Below are positions 46,867 to 55,125 of a stretch of DNA of 64,000 bases, piece after piece; the first letter of the stretch is position 1, and every line of letters starts with the position of its first letter. The notes under the pieces were generated by a model. It did no database searches. It saw only the letters and a program-made list of their open reading frames with translations, and was not told the origin of the DNA. A program made the position numbers and the translations under genes. The stretch lies in the NCBI RefSeq assembly GCF_003602235.1, contig NZ_QZVS01000094.1, positions 1-64,000 of the forward strand, written 5' to 3'. The DNA comes from Cryobacterium melibiosiphilum. Lineage in GTDB: Bacteria > Actinomycetota > Actinomycetes > Actinomycetales > Microbacteriaceae.

Positions 46867-47508
46867 CTACCGGGAGGGGCCTAGGCCGGCGGGGTTGAAG
46901 CCCGCGGGCAGTTCGAACGGGTCCAGCACCCGGGCGGACCGGTCGGACCGGGCGACCAGCGCCGCGAGCTCGCCGGCCGCGCGTTCGATGCGGGCGGGAA
47001 GCGTGGCCACACGGGCGTCGCCGCTGCCCCAGTCCTCCGACGCGGCGAACACCGACGTCGGCACGACCACGGCGTGCAGGTAGGTGAACATCGGGCGCAG
47101 CGCGAAGTCGAGGGCCAGCGAGTGCCGTGCCGTTCCGGCCGTCGCGCCGATCAGCACCGGCTGGTCGGTTAGCGAGCGGTTGTCGATCACATCGAAGAAC
47201 GACTTGAACAGGCCGCTATAGCTGGTGGTGAAGATCGGCGTGACCGCGATCAGGCCGTCGGCCGCGGTGACGGCGTCGATCATCGTCTCAAGCCGTGGGC
47301 TGGCGAATCCGGTGAGCATGTTGTTCATCACGTCCTGCGCGTAGTCACGCAGTTCGTAGGTCACCACCCGGGTCTCGATGTTCTCGTCGACCAGCCGGGC
47401 CACGGTCGCGGCGGCGAGCTTGTCGGCGAGCAGTCGGGTCGATGACGGCTGGCTGAGGCCCGCCGAGACGACGGCGAGGGTGCGCTGCTTCCCTTTCGGT
47501 GCGGTCAT
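46867..47508 (-). CDS. NADPH-dependent FMN reductase (CE1759-like)
   Basis: A 213-residue flavodoxin-fold reductase. VVSAGLSQPSSTRLLAD is the FMN-phosphate loop, GLIAVTPIFTTSYSGLFKSFFDV the second conserved block. It supplies reduced FMN to the monooxygenase encoded just upstream, whose stop is one base before this ATG. The pair corresponds to the Corynebacterium CE1758/CE1759 families. Convergent with mrpG. Confidence 0.88.
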   Translation of the reverse strand: MTAPKGKQRTLAVVSAGLSQPSSTRLLADKLAAATVARLVDENIETRVVTYELRDYAQDVMNNMLTGFASPRLETMIDAVTAADGLIAVTPIFTTSYSGLFKSFFDVIDNRSLTDQPVLIGATAGTARHSLALDFALRPMFTYLHAVVVPTSVFAASEDWGSGDARVATLPARIERAAGELAALVARSDRSARVLDPFELPAGFNPAGLGPSR

Positions 47509-47509
47509 C

Positions 47510-48712
47510 TCAGGAACCGTTCCCCGCGGAGCGGGACAGTCCGAATGCCGAACCGGCGCGGGGTGGAGAGATCGCCGCGGCGGTGTCGAGGTCGTGGTGC
47601 ACCTCGGCCCCAGTGGTCGCCGGGGCCGGGGCCGATGCCGCGACCCGCGCGAGGCGCAGGGATTCGTGAGTGGGGGCATCCGGTACCGTGGCCGGGCGGT
47701 TCTTCGCGAACTCGCGGCGCAGCACCGGCACGACCTCTTCGCCGAGCAGGTCGAGTTGCTCGAGCACGGTCTTCAGCGGGAGGCCGGCGTGGTCCATCAG
47801 CCAGAGCTGGCGCTGGTAGTCACCCACGTAGTCCCTGAACCCCAGGGTGCGGTCGATGACCTCCTGCGGGCTGCCCACGGTAAGGGGGGTCTGCGAGGTG
47901 AAGTCCTCCATGCTCGGGCCGTTGCCGTAGACCGGGGCGTTGTCGAAGTAGGGGCGAAAGTCGCGCTTGGCGTCCTGCGAGTTCTTGCTCATGAAGACCT
48001 GGCCGCCGAGCCCGACGATGGCCTGCGCGGCGGTGCCGTGGCCGTAGTGTTCGAAGCGCTGGCGGTAATACCCCACCATCTTCGCGGTGTGCGAGGCGGG
48101 CCAGAAGATGTGGTTGGAGAAGAATCCGTCGCCGTAGTACGCGGCCTGTTCGGCGATTTCCGGGCTGCGGATGCTGCCGTGCCACACGAACGGCGGCACC
48201 CCGTCGAGGGGCCGCGGGGTGGACTGGAAACCCTGCAGCGGGGTGCGGAACTGGCCCTCCCAGTCGACGTAGTCTTCGCGCCAGAGCCGGCGCAGCAGGG
48301 CGTAGTTTTCCAGCGCGAGCGGGATGCCCTCGCGGATGTCCTTGCCGAACCACGGGTAGACCGGGCCGGTGTTGCCGCGGCCGAGGGTGAGGTCGACCCG
48401 GCCGTCGGACACGTGCTGCAGGGTGGCGAAGTCCTCGGCGATCTTGACCGGGTCGCTCGTCGTGATCAGGGTCGTGGCGGTCGAGAGGATGATGCGCTCG
48501 GTTTTCGCGGCGATGTAGCCCAGCAGGGTGGTCGGCGACGACGGCACGAACGGCGGGTTGTGGTGCTCGCCGGTGGCGAAGACGTCGAGGCCCACCTCTT
48601 CGACCTTCTGCGCGATGGTCAGCATGGCCTTGATGCGGGCGTTTTCGGTGGGGGTGTCGCCGGTGGTCGGATCGGTGGTGATGTCTCCGACCGTAAAGAT
48701 TCCGAACTGCAT
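47510..48712 (-). CDS. Luciferase-like FMN-dependent monooxygenase (CE1758-like)
   Basis: A 400-residue LLM-class flavin monooxygenase: [12 protein letters not shown] at the N-terminus, [34 protein letters not shown] and [22 protein letters not shown] are the flavin- and substrate-site segments. A Pro/Ala-rich C-terminal tail of about 50 residues is extra. ATG 48712 has GGAGG upstream. It forms an operon with the FMN reductase and shares an operator-like site with the VOC/hydrolase operon at 31.9 kb. Substrate unknown. Confidence 0.9.
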   Translation of the reverse strand: MQFGIFTVGDITTDPTTGDTPTENARIKAMLTIAQKVEEVGLDVFATGEHHNPPFVPSSPTTLLGYIAAKTERIILSTATTLITTSDPVKIAEDFATLQHVSDGRVDLTLGRGNTGPVYPWFGKDIREGIPLALENYALLRRLWREDYVDWEGQFRTPLQGFQSTPRPLDGVPPFVWHGSIRSPEIAEQAAYYGDGFFSNHIFWPASHTAKMVGYYRQRFEHYGHGTAAQAIVGLGGQVFMSKNSQDAKRDFRPYFDNAPVYGNGPSMEDFTSQTPLTVGSPQEVIDRTLGFRDYVGDYQRQLWLMDHAGLPLKTVLEQLDLLGEEVVPVLRREFAKNRPATVPDAPTHESLRLARVAASAPAPATTGAEVHHDLDTAAAISPPRAGSAFGLSRSAGNGS

Positions 48713-48730
48713 GCCATCCTCCAAGTTTCA

Positions 48731-48750
48731 ATGCGTGTGCATGTATATCG
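48731..48750. promoter_or_regulatory. Probable operator of the flavin monooxygenase operon
   Basis: ATGCGTGTGCATGTATATCG, 19 bp before the monooxygenase start; 17 of 20 bases match the site at 31897-31916. Core dyad ATGC-N4-GCAT. Confidence 0.6.
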
Positions 48751-48795
48751 AGGGTAACGGAGTTATGCCCGAGCCTATTCCCGGTTGGCGGCTGG

Positions 48796-48801
48796 TATGC
48801 T
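48796..48801 (+). promoter_or_regulatory. Probable -10 box of glyA
   Basis: TATGCT, directly before the riboswitch-like sequence, so the RNA would start with the aptamer. Confidence 0.45.
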
Positions 48802-48803
48802 GG

Positions 48804-48886
48804 CCACGTCGCAACTGGCGTAGCACGAAGATGGGTCACCATCGGGGAGCGACTGACACGGTTAGTGGCCGCACGCCTGGGCCGCA
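48804..48886 (+). ncRNA. ZTP (pfl) riboswitch upstream of glyA
   Basis: The glyA leader contains the hallmarks of the ZMP/ZTP-sensing pfl motif in order: ACTGGCG (48814-48820), CACCATCGGGGAGCG (48837-48851) and the 3' pseudoknot part CCGCACGCCTGGGC (48869-48882). It lies between a -10 box and the glyA ribosome-binding site (AAGGAG, 48901). These riboswitches raise one-carbon gene expression when ZTP signals 10-formyl-THF shortage, which suits glyA-folD. Identified by eye, without a covariance model. Confidence 0.75.
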
Positions 48887-48912
48887 AACATCCACTTTTT
48901 AAGGAGAACTCC

Positions 48913-50205
48913 GTGCCTGATTCCGCCATCGCCCTCAAATCCACCTTCAACGAACCCCTCGAGGTCGTCGACCCGGAGATCGCCGCCGTCCTCGAGCAGG
49001 AGCTCGGACGCCAGCGCGATTACCTCGAAATGATCGCCAGCGAGAACTTCGTTCCGCGCGCCATCCTGCAGTCGCAGGGCTCCGTGCTCACCAACAAGTA
49101 CGCCGAGGGTTACCCGGGCCGCCGCTACTACGGCGGCTGCGAGTACGTCGACGTGGCCGAGCAGCTCGCCATCGACCGCGCCAAGAGCCTCTTCGGTGCC
49201 GCGTACGCGAACGTACAGCCGCACTCCGGCGCCACCGCGAACGCCGCTGTGCTCTCCGCCATCGCCACCCCCGGCGACACCATTCTCGGCCTCGAGCTGG
49301 CCCACGGCGGCCACCTCACCCACGGCATGAAGCTCAACTTCTCCGGCAAGCTCTACAACCCGGTCGCCTACGGCGTTGACCCGGAGACCTTCCGCGTCGA
49401 CATGGACTCCGTGCGCGACGCCGCGATCGCCCACAAGCCCAAGGTGATCATCGCCGGCTGGTCGGCCTACCCGCGTCACCTCGACTTCGAGGCCTTCCGG
49501 GCGATCGCCGATGAGGTCGGCGCCCTGCTCTGGGTAGACATGGCCCACTTCGCCGGACTCGTCGCCGCCGGCCTGCACCCCTCGCCCGTGCCCTACGCCG
49601 ACGTTGTGTCGAGCACCGTGCACAAGACCCTCGCCGGCCCGCGCTCGGGCTTCATCCTCTCGCGCGACATGGCGCTGGCCAAGAAGCTCAACTCGAACGT
49701 GTTCCCCGGCCAGCAGGGCGGACCGCTCATGCACGTGATCGCCGCCAAGGCCACGGCGTTCAAGCTCGCCGCCGAGCCCGAGTTCAAGGAACGCCAGGAG
49801 CGCACCCTGCGCGGTGCCAGCATCCTCGCCGACCGCCTCACGGCCGACGACTCGAAGGCGCACGGTATCGACGTGCTCACCGGCGGCACCGACGTGCACC
49901 TCGTGCTCGCCGACCTGCGCCACTCCGAGATCAACGGCCAGCAGGCCGAAGATGCCCTCCACGAGGTCGGCATCACCGTGAACCGCAACTCGGTTCCGTT
50001 CGACCCGCGCCCGCCGATGGTCACCTCCGGCCTCCGCATCGGAACGCCCGCCCTGGCCACCCGCGGCTTCGGCGACGCCGAGTTCACCGAGGTCTCCGAC
50101 GTCATCGCCGAGGCCCTCAAGCCCGGCGCCGACGTCGCCGCCCTGCGCGCCCGCGTCGGCGTGCTCACCCAGGCCTTCCCGCTCTACAGCGGCCTGCAGC
50201 AGTAG
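48913..50205 (+). CDS. glyA: Serine hydroxymethyltransferase
   Basis: A 430-residue PLP enzyme that makes glycine and 5,10-methylene-THF from serine. [68 protein letters not shown] and the PLP-lysine in [17 protein letters not shown] are all typical. GTG 48913 is chosen for the AAGGAGAA site 6 nt upstream. A ZTP riboswitch precedes it, and folD, the next enzyme for methylene-THF, follows after a palindrome. Confidence 0.98.
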   Translation: MPDSAIALKSTFNEPLEVVDPEIAAVLEQELGRQRDYLEMIASENFVPRAILQSQGSVLTNKYAEGYPGRRYYGGCEYVDVAEQLAIDRAKSLFGAAYANVQPHSGATANAAVLSAIATPGDTILGLELAHGGHLTHGMKLNFSGKLYNPVAYGVDPETFRVDMDSVRDAAIAHKPKVIIAGWSAYPRHLDFEAFRAIADEVGALLWVDMAHFAGLVAAGLHPSPVPYADVVSSTVHKTLAGPRSGFILSRDMALAKKLNSNVFPGQQGGPLMHVIAAKATAFKLAAEPEFKERQERTLRGASILADRLTADDSKAHGIDVLTGGTDVHLVLADLRHSEINGQQAEDALHEVGITVNRNSVPFDPRPPMVTSGLRIGTPALATRGFGDAEFTEVSDVIAEALKPGADVAALRARVGVLTQAFPLYSGLQQ

Positions 50206-50258
50206 CCCGACGGCCGGGGCCGCCGGGTCGACTCGGCCCGCGCATCCGCCTCGGCCCC

Positions 50259-50344
50259 GTACCGTTCGACGGAGATTGCCGTGCAAACACCGGTCTAGCG
50301 GATGTTTCCGCTTGCTTTACCGGTCAATCTCCGTCGAATGGTAC
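50259..50344. repeat. Palindromic element between glyA and folD
   Basis: Arms GTACCGTTCGACGGAGATTG (50259-50278) and CAATCTCCGTCGAATGGTAC (50325-50344) pair in 19 of 20 positions; a second hairpin GCGGA/TCCGC sits in the centre. Different in sequence from families A and B. Confidence 0.7.
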
Positions 50345-50405
50345 GCGCGCACCTGACAGTCGCGCCCGAACTTCAGCTTTTGATCCACGCAGATAGGAAC
50401 CACCC

Positions 50406-51290
50406 ATGACGGCCATCACCCTCGACGGCGTCGCCACCGCGACCGCCCTCAAGCAAGAACTGCGCGACCGCGTCGTCGCGCTGCGGGCCCAGGGCGTCGT
50501 GCCCGGGCTCGCCACCCTGCTCGTCGGTGACGACCCGGGATCGCGCCTCTATGTCGCCGGCAAGCACAAGGACTGCGCCGAGGTCGGCATCGAGAGCCTG
50601 CGCATCGACCTGCCCGGATCGGCGACGAGCGCCGACGTGCGCGCCGCGATCAAGGACCTCAACTCGAGCCGCGAGGTCACCGGCTACATCATCCAGCTGC
50701 CGCTGCCGGTGGGCCACAACGAGAACGCGATGCTCGAGCTCATCGATCCGGCGAAAGACGCCGACGGCCTGCACCCGACCAACCTCGGTCGCCTGGTGCT
50801 CGGCATCGAGGGCAACCTGCGGTCGCCGCTGCCCTGCACGCCGGCCGGAATCGTCGAGCTGCTGCGTCGCTACGACGTGCCGATCGTCGGCCAGAAGGTC
50901 GTCGTCGTCGGCCGTGGCCTCACGGTCGGGCGCCCGCTCGGCCTGCTCTTCACCCGCAAGGGCCTCGACGCGACCGTCACGCTGACGCACTCCCGCACCG
51001 TGGACCTCGCAGGCGAGGTGCGCCGCGCCGATATTGTCGTGGCCGCCGTCGGCGTGCCGCACCTCATCGAAGCCGACTGGGTCAAGCCCGGCGCGGCCGT
51101 GCTCGACGTGGGCATCACCCGCGTCGCCGGTGTTGACGGCGGCAAGAGCCGGCTGCTCGGCGATGTGCACCCCGATGTCGCCTCGGTCGCCGGCTACCTG
51201 TCGCCGAACCCGCGCGGCGTGGGTCCGATGACCCGTGCGATGCTCGTCAGCAACGTGGTCAAGGCCGCCGAGCAGTCCCTGACCGCGTAG
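50406..51290 (+). CDS. folD: Methylene-THF dehydrogenase / methenyl-THF cyclohydrolase
   Basis: A 294-residue bifunctional enzyme that turns 5,10-methylene-THF into 10-formyl-[26 protein letters not shown] (Tyr and Lys of the active site), [40 protein letters not shown] and [17 protein letters not shown] (NADP loop) are canonical. It feeds the substrate used by purN, purH and purU. Start ATG 50406 with AGGAACC upstream. No separate riboswitch is evident. Confidence 0.97.
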   Translation: MTAITLDGVATATALKQELRDRVVALRAQGVVPGLATLLVGDDPGSRLYVAGKHKDCAEVGIESLRIDLPGSATSADVRAAIKDLNSSREVTGYIIQLPLPVGHNENAMLELIDPAKDADGLHPTNLGRLVLGIEGNLRSPLPCTPAGIVELLRRYDVPIVGQKVVVVGRGLTVGRPLGLLFTRKGLDATVTLTHSRTVDLAGEVRRADIVVAAVGVPHLIEADWVKPGAAVLDVGITRVAGVDGGKSRLLGDVHPDVASVAGYLSPNPRGVGPMTRAMLVSNVVKAAEQSLTA

Positions 51291-51333
51291 CCGCCCTGCG
51301 GGGCCGCGACGGAGCATCCGTCGGCGGCGCGGC

Positions 51334-51870
51334 TCAGGCCTGGGCGGCCTCGTGGGCGGCCGTGTGCCCGAGGTAATTCTCGGCGTTGTGACGGATGCCG
51401 GCGATCTCGTCGTCGCTGAGCTCGCGGCGCACCTTGGCCGGCACCCCGGCGACCAGTGACCCGGGCGGCACGATCGTGCCCTCGAGCACCACGGCTCCGG
51501 CCGCGACGAGGGATCCGGTGCCGATGACGGCGCCGTTCATGATGGTCGAGGCCATGCCGACGAGCACGTTGTCCTCGATCGTGCAGCCGTGCAGCACCGC
51601 GCCGTGGCCGACCGAGACGCCCTCGCCGAGGGTCAGCGGGTAGCCGTGGTCGACGTGGCAGCTCACGTTGTCCTGCAGGTTTGAGCGCGCGCCGATCGTA
51701 ATCGGCTCGTTTTCGGAGCGCAGCACGGTGTTGTACCAGACGCTGGCCTGGTCGTGCAGGGTCACGTTGCCGACGAGCACGGCGCCGGGCGCCACGAACG
51801 CGGTTGCAGCGATGCTCGGGGCGGGCAGGTCGGGGAGGGTCAGAATGCGGGCTGCGGCGTCTACGGTCAT
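51334..51870 (-). CDS. Gamma-carbonic-anhydrase-family protein
   Basis: A 178-residue left-handed beta-helix protein of the gamma-CA/PaaY group. Hexapeptide repeats run from about residue 24 to 140; the metal-binding His residues are in NVSCHVDHGYP and SVGHGAVLHGC. Whether it hydrates CO2 or acts on a CoA thioester is open. TAGGCT, formed from the upstream lysR stop codon, lies 6 nt before its ATG, so it may be transcribed alone as well as with lysR. Confidence 0.9.
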   Translation of the reverse strand: MTVDAAARILTLPDLPAPSIAATAFVAPGAVLVGNVTLHDQASVWYNTVLRSENEPITIGARSNLQDNVSCHVDHGYPLTLGEGVSVGHGAVLHGCTIEDNVLVGMASTIMNGAVIGTGSLVAAGAVVLEGTIVPPGSLVAGVPAKVRRELSDDEIAGIRHNAENYLGHTAAHEAAQA

Positions 51871-51882
51871 GGCGCCAGCCTA
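51871..51882 (-). promoter_or_regulatory. Leaderless promoter of the gamma-CA gene, built on the lysR stop codon
   Basis: Minus-strand TAGGCT begins at 51882 with the lysR TAG stop; six bases then ATG 51870. Confidence 0.55.
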
Positions 51883-52809
51883 CTGGGCAGGCTGCGGGGT
51901 GCTCTGCGGGGAGGCGCTCGCCTCGGCGACCGCGACCAGCTCGGCGAGCACCCGCCGCACCGAGGCTCGAGCGAGGGCCTCCGGGCGGCTGAGCACGTCG
52001 ATCTGCCGGGCCACCGGCACGTCGCGAAACGGCACCAGCACCACGCCCGATCCCGGCCGCGGCGCCATCGTGTACCGCGGCAGCAGGGCGATCGCCGCCC
52101 CGGTCGCCACGACGGATGCCGCCACAAAGAACTCATTGATGCGGTGCGCGACCCGCAACGGCTGGCCGGCGGCCACCGCGACCACGTTCACCGCCTCCGC
52201 GAGCGGATACCCGGGATGCCCGGTGATCCAGGATTCGCCCCGCACATCGTCGATCGAGACGCTGGCCTGCCCGGCGAGGCGGTGCCCGGCCGGAACCGCG
52301 ACATCCAGCGGCTCGCGCAACAGGGGAGTGACGCTCACGCCGGCCGGCCAGGACTGCTCGTGCGGCACCCGGTGTGCGATCACCAGGTCGAAGTCGGCAA
52401 CGAGCGCCGGAAAGCGTTCCCGTGCGACATCTTCGTCGCCGCATTCCACGCTCGGCCCGTCGAGCTCGCCCAGCCGCGCGATCAGTGGTCCGAACCAGGC
52501 GAGTCCGGCGCTGTGGAAGGCGCTCAGCGACACCGGCAGGGCGGGATCGGCCTGGAACCGTGCCACGGCCTCGTCGGCCCGGGCCATCGCGGTCGATACC
52601 TCGGCGGCGGCCGCCGCCAGGGCCACCCCGGCGGGCGTCAGCGCGAGGCGGCGACCGCGCTTCTCGGTCAGTGCTGCGCCCGCCCGACGCTCGAGCGCGC
52701 TGAGCTGCTGCGACACCGCCGACGACGATACGTGCAGCGCCCGGGCCACGGCGGCCACGCTTCCCCGTTCGCCGAGTTCGCGCAGCACGGCCAGGTGACG
52801 AAGTTCCAT
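51880..52809 (-). CDS. LysR-family regulator
   Basis: A 309-residue LysR-type regulator. The winged helix is at the N-terminus (LAVLRELGERGSVAAVARALHVSSSAVSQQLSALERR), then the substrate-binding domain with two Rossmann-like lobes. It is divergent from an EamA exporter, the usual LysR target. The start is supported by TAGCTT 6 nt upstream of the ATG. Its effector is unknown; amino acid or related metabolites are typical for EamA/LysR pairs. Confidence 0.9.
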   Translation of the reverse strand: MELRHLAVLRELGERGSVAAVARALHVSSSAVSQQLSALERRAGAALTEKRGRRLALTPAGVALAAAAAEVSTAMARADEAVARFQADPALPVSLSAFHSAGLAWFGPLIARLGELDGPSVECGDEDVARERFPALVADFDLVIAHRVPHEQSWPAGVSVTPLLREPLDVAVPAGHRLAGQASVSIDDVRGESWITGHPGYPLAEAVNVVAVAAGQPLRVAHRINEFFVAASVVATGAAIALLPRYTMAPRPGSGVVLVPFRDVPVARQIDVLSRPEALARASVRRVLAELVAVAEASASPQSTPQPAQ

Positions 52810-52821
52810 AAGGTAAAGCTA
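52810..52821 (-). promoter_or_regulatory. Leaderless promoter of lysR
   Basis: Minus-strand TAGCTT (52821-52816), six bases, ATG 52809. Only about 25 bp separate it from the divergent exporter -10 box, so LysR can cover both. Confidence 0.5.
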
Positions 52822-52846
52822 AAGCATCCGTTCACAAAGTGGTATC

Positions 52847-52858
52847 TAGACTTAACGG
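52847..52858 (+). promoter_or_regulatory. Leaderless-type promoter before the uORF and EamA gene
   Basis: TAGACT (52847-52852), six bases, then ATG 52859 of an 8-codon frame. Confidence 0.55.
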
Positions 52859-52885
52859 ATGCCGACGGTCACGCTTGCCCCATGA
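52859..52885 (+). CDS. Putative leaderless 8-residue uORF coupled to the EamA gene
   Basis: ATG 52859 sits at the expected transcription start and reads MPTVTLAP-stop. Its TGA overlaps the EamA ATG (ATGA, 52882-52885), so a ribosome starting leaderlessly at the uORF would be delivered to the exporter start, which has no ribosome-binding site of its own. Peptide sequence shows no known motif. Speculative but structurally consistent. Confidence 0.4.
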   Translation: MPTVTLAP

Positions 52886-53811
52886 CCACCACCACGCGCC
52901 CGCCCCTGTCACCGCTGCCCCCGCTGCTGCGGCGCTACCGGGTCGACCTCGTGCTGCTGCTCGTCGCCGTGGTCTGGGGCGGAAGCTACCTCAGCGCGAA
53001 GGTGCTCACCGAGCAGGCGAGCGTCACGGCCGTGCTCGCGCTGCGGTTTCTGGTCGCCGCCGCCCTGCTCGTGATCGTCTGGCTGGTGCGCCGCGAACGG
53101 ATGCCGTCCCGCCGCGCCGTCGGGGTCGGCCTGCTGCTCGGCGCGACGCAGGCGAGCATCCTCTGGCTGGAAACGCAGGGTGTGGCCTTCACCTCGGCCA
53201 CGAACGCCGGCCTCATCATCAGCCTCACGATCATCCTCACGCCGGTGCTCGAGTCGGTCGCCGGCCGGCGCTGGCTGCCGCGGCCGTTCTTCGTCGCCGC
53301 GGTGCTCGCGGTGGTGGGGGTGGCGCTACTCGTGTCGGGCAACGGTTTCGCCCAGCCGAACGTCGGTGACCTGCTCATCCTCGCCGCCGCGCTCGTGCGC
53401 GCGCTGCACGTCACCATGCTCGGCCACCTCACCCGCGCGCGCAGCGACAGCACGATCACCCTCACCCTGTTGCAGGCCCTCGTCGGCGCCGTCGTCTTCA
53501 CGGCCTTGGACGTGCCGGGGCTCGTTGCTGCCGTCACAACCTTCGATCTCGCAGCGTGGATCGGCGTGCTCTACCTCGGCCTGGCCTGCAGCGTCTTCGC
53601 GTTCCTCGCGCAGCTGTGGGCGATCCGGCGCACCTCCGCGGCCCGGGCGAGCCTGCTAATGGGCACCGAGCCGATCTGGGCGGTGCTGGTGGGGGTGTCG
53701 CTCGGCAGCGAGACCCTCGGCCTCGTCGGCGCGGTCGGCGCGGCCCTGATCATCGCGGGGACGTTCTGGGGCCAGCGCATTGAGGCCGGCCACCGGCTCC
53801 GGTCGCGTTAG
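52882..53811 (+). CDS. EamA-family (DMT) exporter
   Basis: A 309-residue drug/metabolite transporter with ten hydrophobic helices in two EamA repeats: LLLVAVVWGGSYLSAKVL at the start of repeat 1 and the second repeat beginning near LLILAAALVRALHVTMLGH; a short basic C-terminus (RLRSR). Such proteins export amino acids or other metabolites. Divergent LysR is the probable regulator. The start is set by the uORF overlap. Confidence 0.88.
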   Translation: MTTTTRPPLSPLPPLLRRYRVDLVLLLVAVVWGGSYLSAKVLTEQASVTAVLALRFLVAAALLVIVWLVRRERMPSRRAVGVGLLLGATQASILWLETQGVAFTSATNAGLIISLTIILTPVLESVAGRRWLPRPFFVAAVLAVVGVALLVSGNGFAQPNVGDLLILAAALVRALHVTMLGHLTRARSDSTITLTLLQALVGAVVFTALDVPGLVAAVTTFDLAAWIGVLYLGLACSVFAFLAQLWAIRRTSAARASLLMGTEPIWAVLVGVSLGSETLGLVGAVGAALIIAGTFWGQRIEAGHRLRSR

Positions 53812-53841
53812 GCCGGCTGCCCGGTGCGGCGACGGATGCCC

Positions 53842-53903
53842 CGGCTCAGGTTGGATTCGCGGGCTTCGTATCGAAACTGCGCCCGCGCATCTAACCTGAG
53901 CCG
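53842..53903. repeat. Intergenic palindrome between EamA and galK
   Basis: CGGCTCAGGTT (53842-53852) and AACCTGAGCCG (53893-53903) are perfect 11-bp arms; the centre contains TATCGAAACTGCG, similar to family B. It lies between convergent genes and may act as a two-way terminator. Confidence 0.55.
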
Positions 53904-53952
53904 CGGGTGGCCGCCCCGCGGCATCCGTCGCCGCGTGTGCCTTGCGACCCGG

Positions 53953-55125
53953 TTACCGTTCTCGGGCGGCGCCGTCCGCGGCGTGCACCACGAAGGTGTC
54001 GGGCGTGGCGTAGCCGTCGAGCGCGAACGCGGCCTGCACGGCGACCTGCACCGCGGGCACCAGGTCGCGCGGCACGAGGGCGATGGCCGACCCGCCGAAG
54101 CCGCCCCCGGTCATCCGCGCTCCGATCGCACCGGCGCCGCGGGCGGCGCGCACCGCGAGGTCGAGCTGCGGCACCGAGATCTCGAAGTCGTCGCGCATCG
54201 AGACGTGGGAGGCGTCGAGCAGCGCGCCGATCGAACTCGGGCCGAACAGGCGCAGGGCCTTCACGGTGTCGAGCACCCGCTGGTTTTCGGTGACGATGTG
54301 GCGCACCCGGCGGAACGTCTCGTCGTCGAGGGTTTCGGCGGCGCGCGGCAGGTCGTCGACGCTCAGCTCGCGCAGGCTCGGCACCCCCATCAGCCGGGCG
54401 CCGGTCTCGCACGAGGTGCGCCGCGCCGCATACCCACCGGTCGCGTGGGCATGGCTGACCTTGGTGTCGATGATCAGCAGCTCGAGGCCGGCCGGGTCGA
54501 AGCCGAGCGGAACGACGTCGGCTTCGAGGCTGCGGCAGTCGAGGAACACGGCGGAGTCGGCCTGGCCGAGCAGGCTCGCCGACTGGTCCATGATGCCCGT
54601 CGGTGCGCCGACCGCTCGGTTCTCGGCGAGCTGGCCGACCTTGGCCAGGGTGGCCCGGTCGAGGCCGAGCGCCCACACATCATTCAGCGCCATCGCCACC
54701 GCGCTCTCGATCGCCGCCGACGACGACAGGCCGGCCCCGATCGGCACGTCGGAATCGATGTACGCCTCGAAGCCGCTGACCGCGTCAAGGTCGGCGCCGA
54801 ACTGGCCCAGCGCCCACGCGACGCCGAGCGGATACGCCGACCAGCCCGTGAAATTCTCGGGAAACAGCTGGTCGAGCGAGAGTTCGACGGCCTCACCGCC
54901 GAAGGAACTGGCCACGCGCACCGTGCGGTCGGTGCGCGGCGACAGGGCCACGACCGTGCGGCGGTCGATCGCGAACGGCAGCACGAAGCCGTTGTTGTAG
55001 TCGGTGTGCTCGCCGATCAGGTTGACCCGCCCGGGCGCCGACCAGATGCCGGCCGGGGCATGGTTGAAGCGGCTCTCGAAGCCGGCCTGCACGGCGCTGA
55101 GCGCGGCCTGGTGTAGCGGGCTCAT
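53953..55125 (-). CDS. galK: Galactokinase
   Basis: A 390-residue GHMP kinase that phosphorylates galactose. GRVNLIGEHTDYNNGFVLPFAI is the galactokinase signature, GAGLSSSAAIESAVAMAL the ATP loop, and RMTGGGFGGSAIAL motif 3; MDQSASLLGQ holds the catalytic Asp. It overlaps galT by 4 bp (ATGA), so galT-galK form one unit; the pathway partner galM is at 59.0 kb. galE is not in the window. Confidence 0.96.
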   Translation of the reverse strand: MSPLHQAALSAVQAGFESRFNHAPAGIWSAPGRVNLIGEHTDYNNGFVLPFAIDRRTVVALSPRTDRTVRVASSFGGEAVELSLDQLFPENFTGWSAYPLGVAWALGQFGADLDAVSGFEAYIDSDVPIGAGLSSSAAIESAVAMALNDVWALGLDRATLAKVGQLAENRAVGAPTGIMDQSASLLGQADSAVFLDCRSLEADVVPLGFDPAGLELLIIDTKVSHAHATGGYAARRTSCETGARLMGVPSLRELSVDDLPRAAETLDDETFRRVRHIVTENQRVLDTVKALRLFGPSSIGALLDASHVSMRDDFEISVPQLDLAVRAARGAGAIGARMTGGGFGGSAIALVPRDLVPAVQVAVQAAFALDGYATPDTFVVHAADGAARER

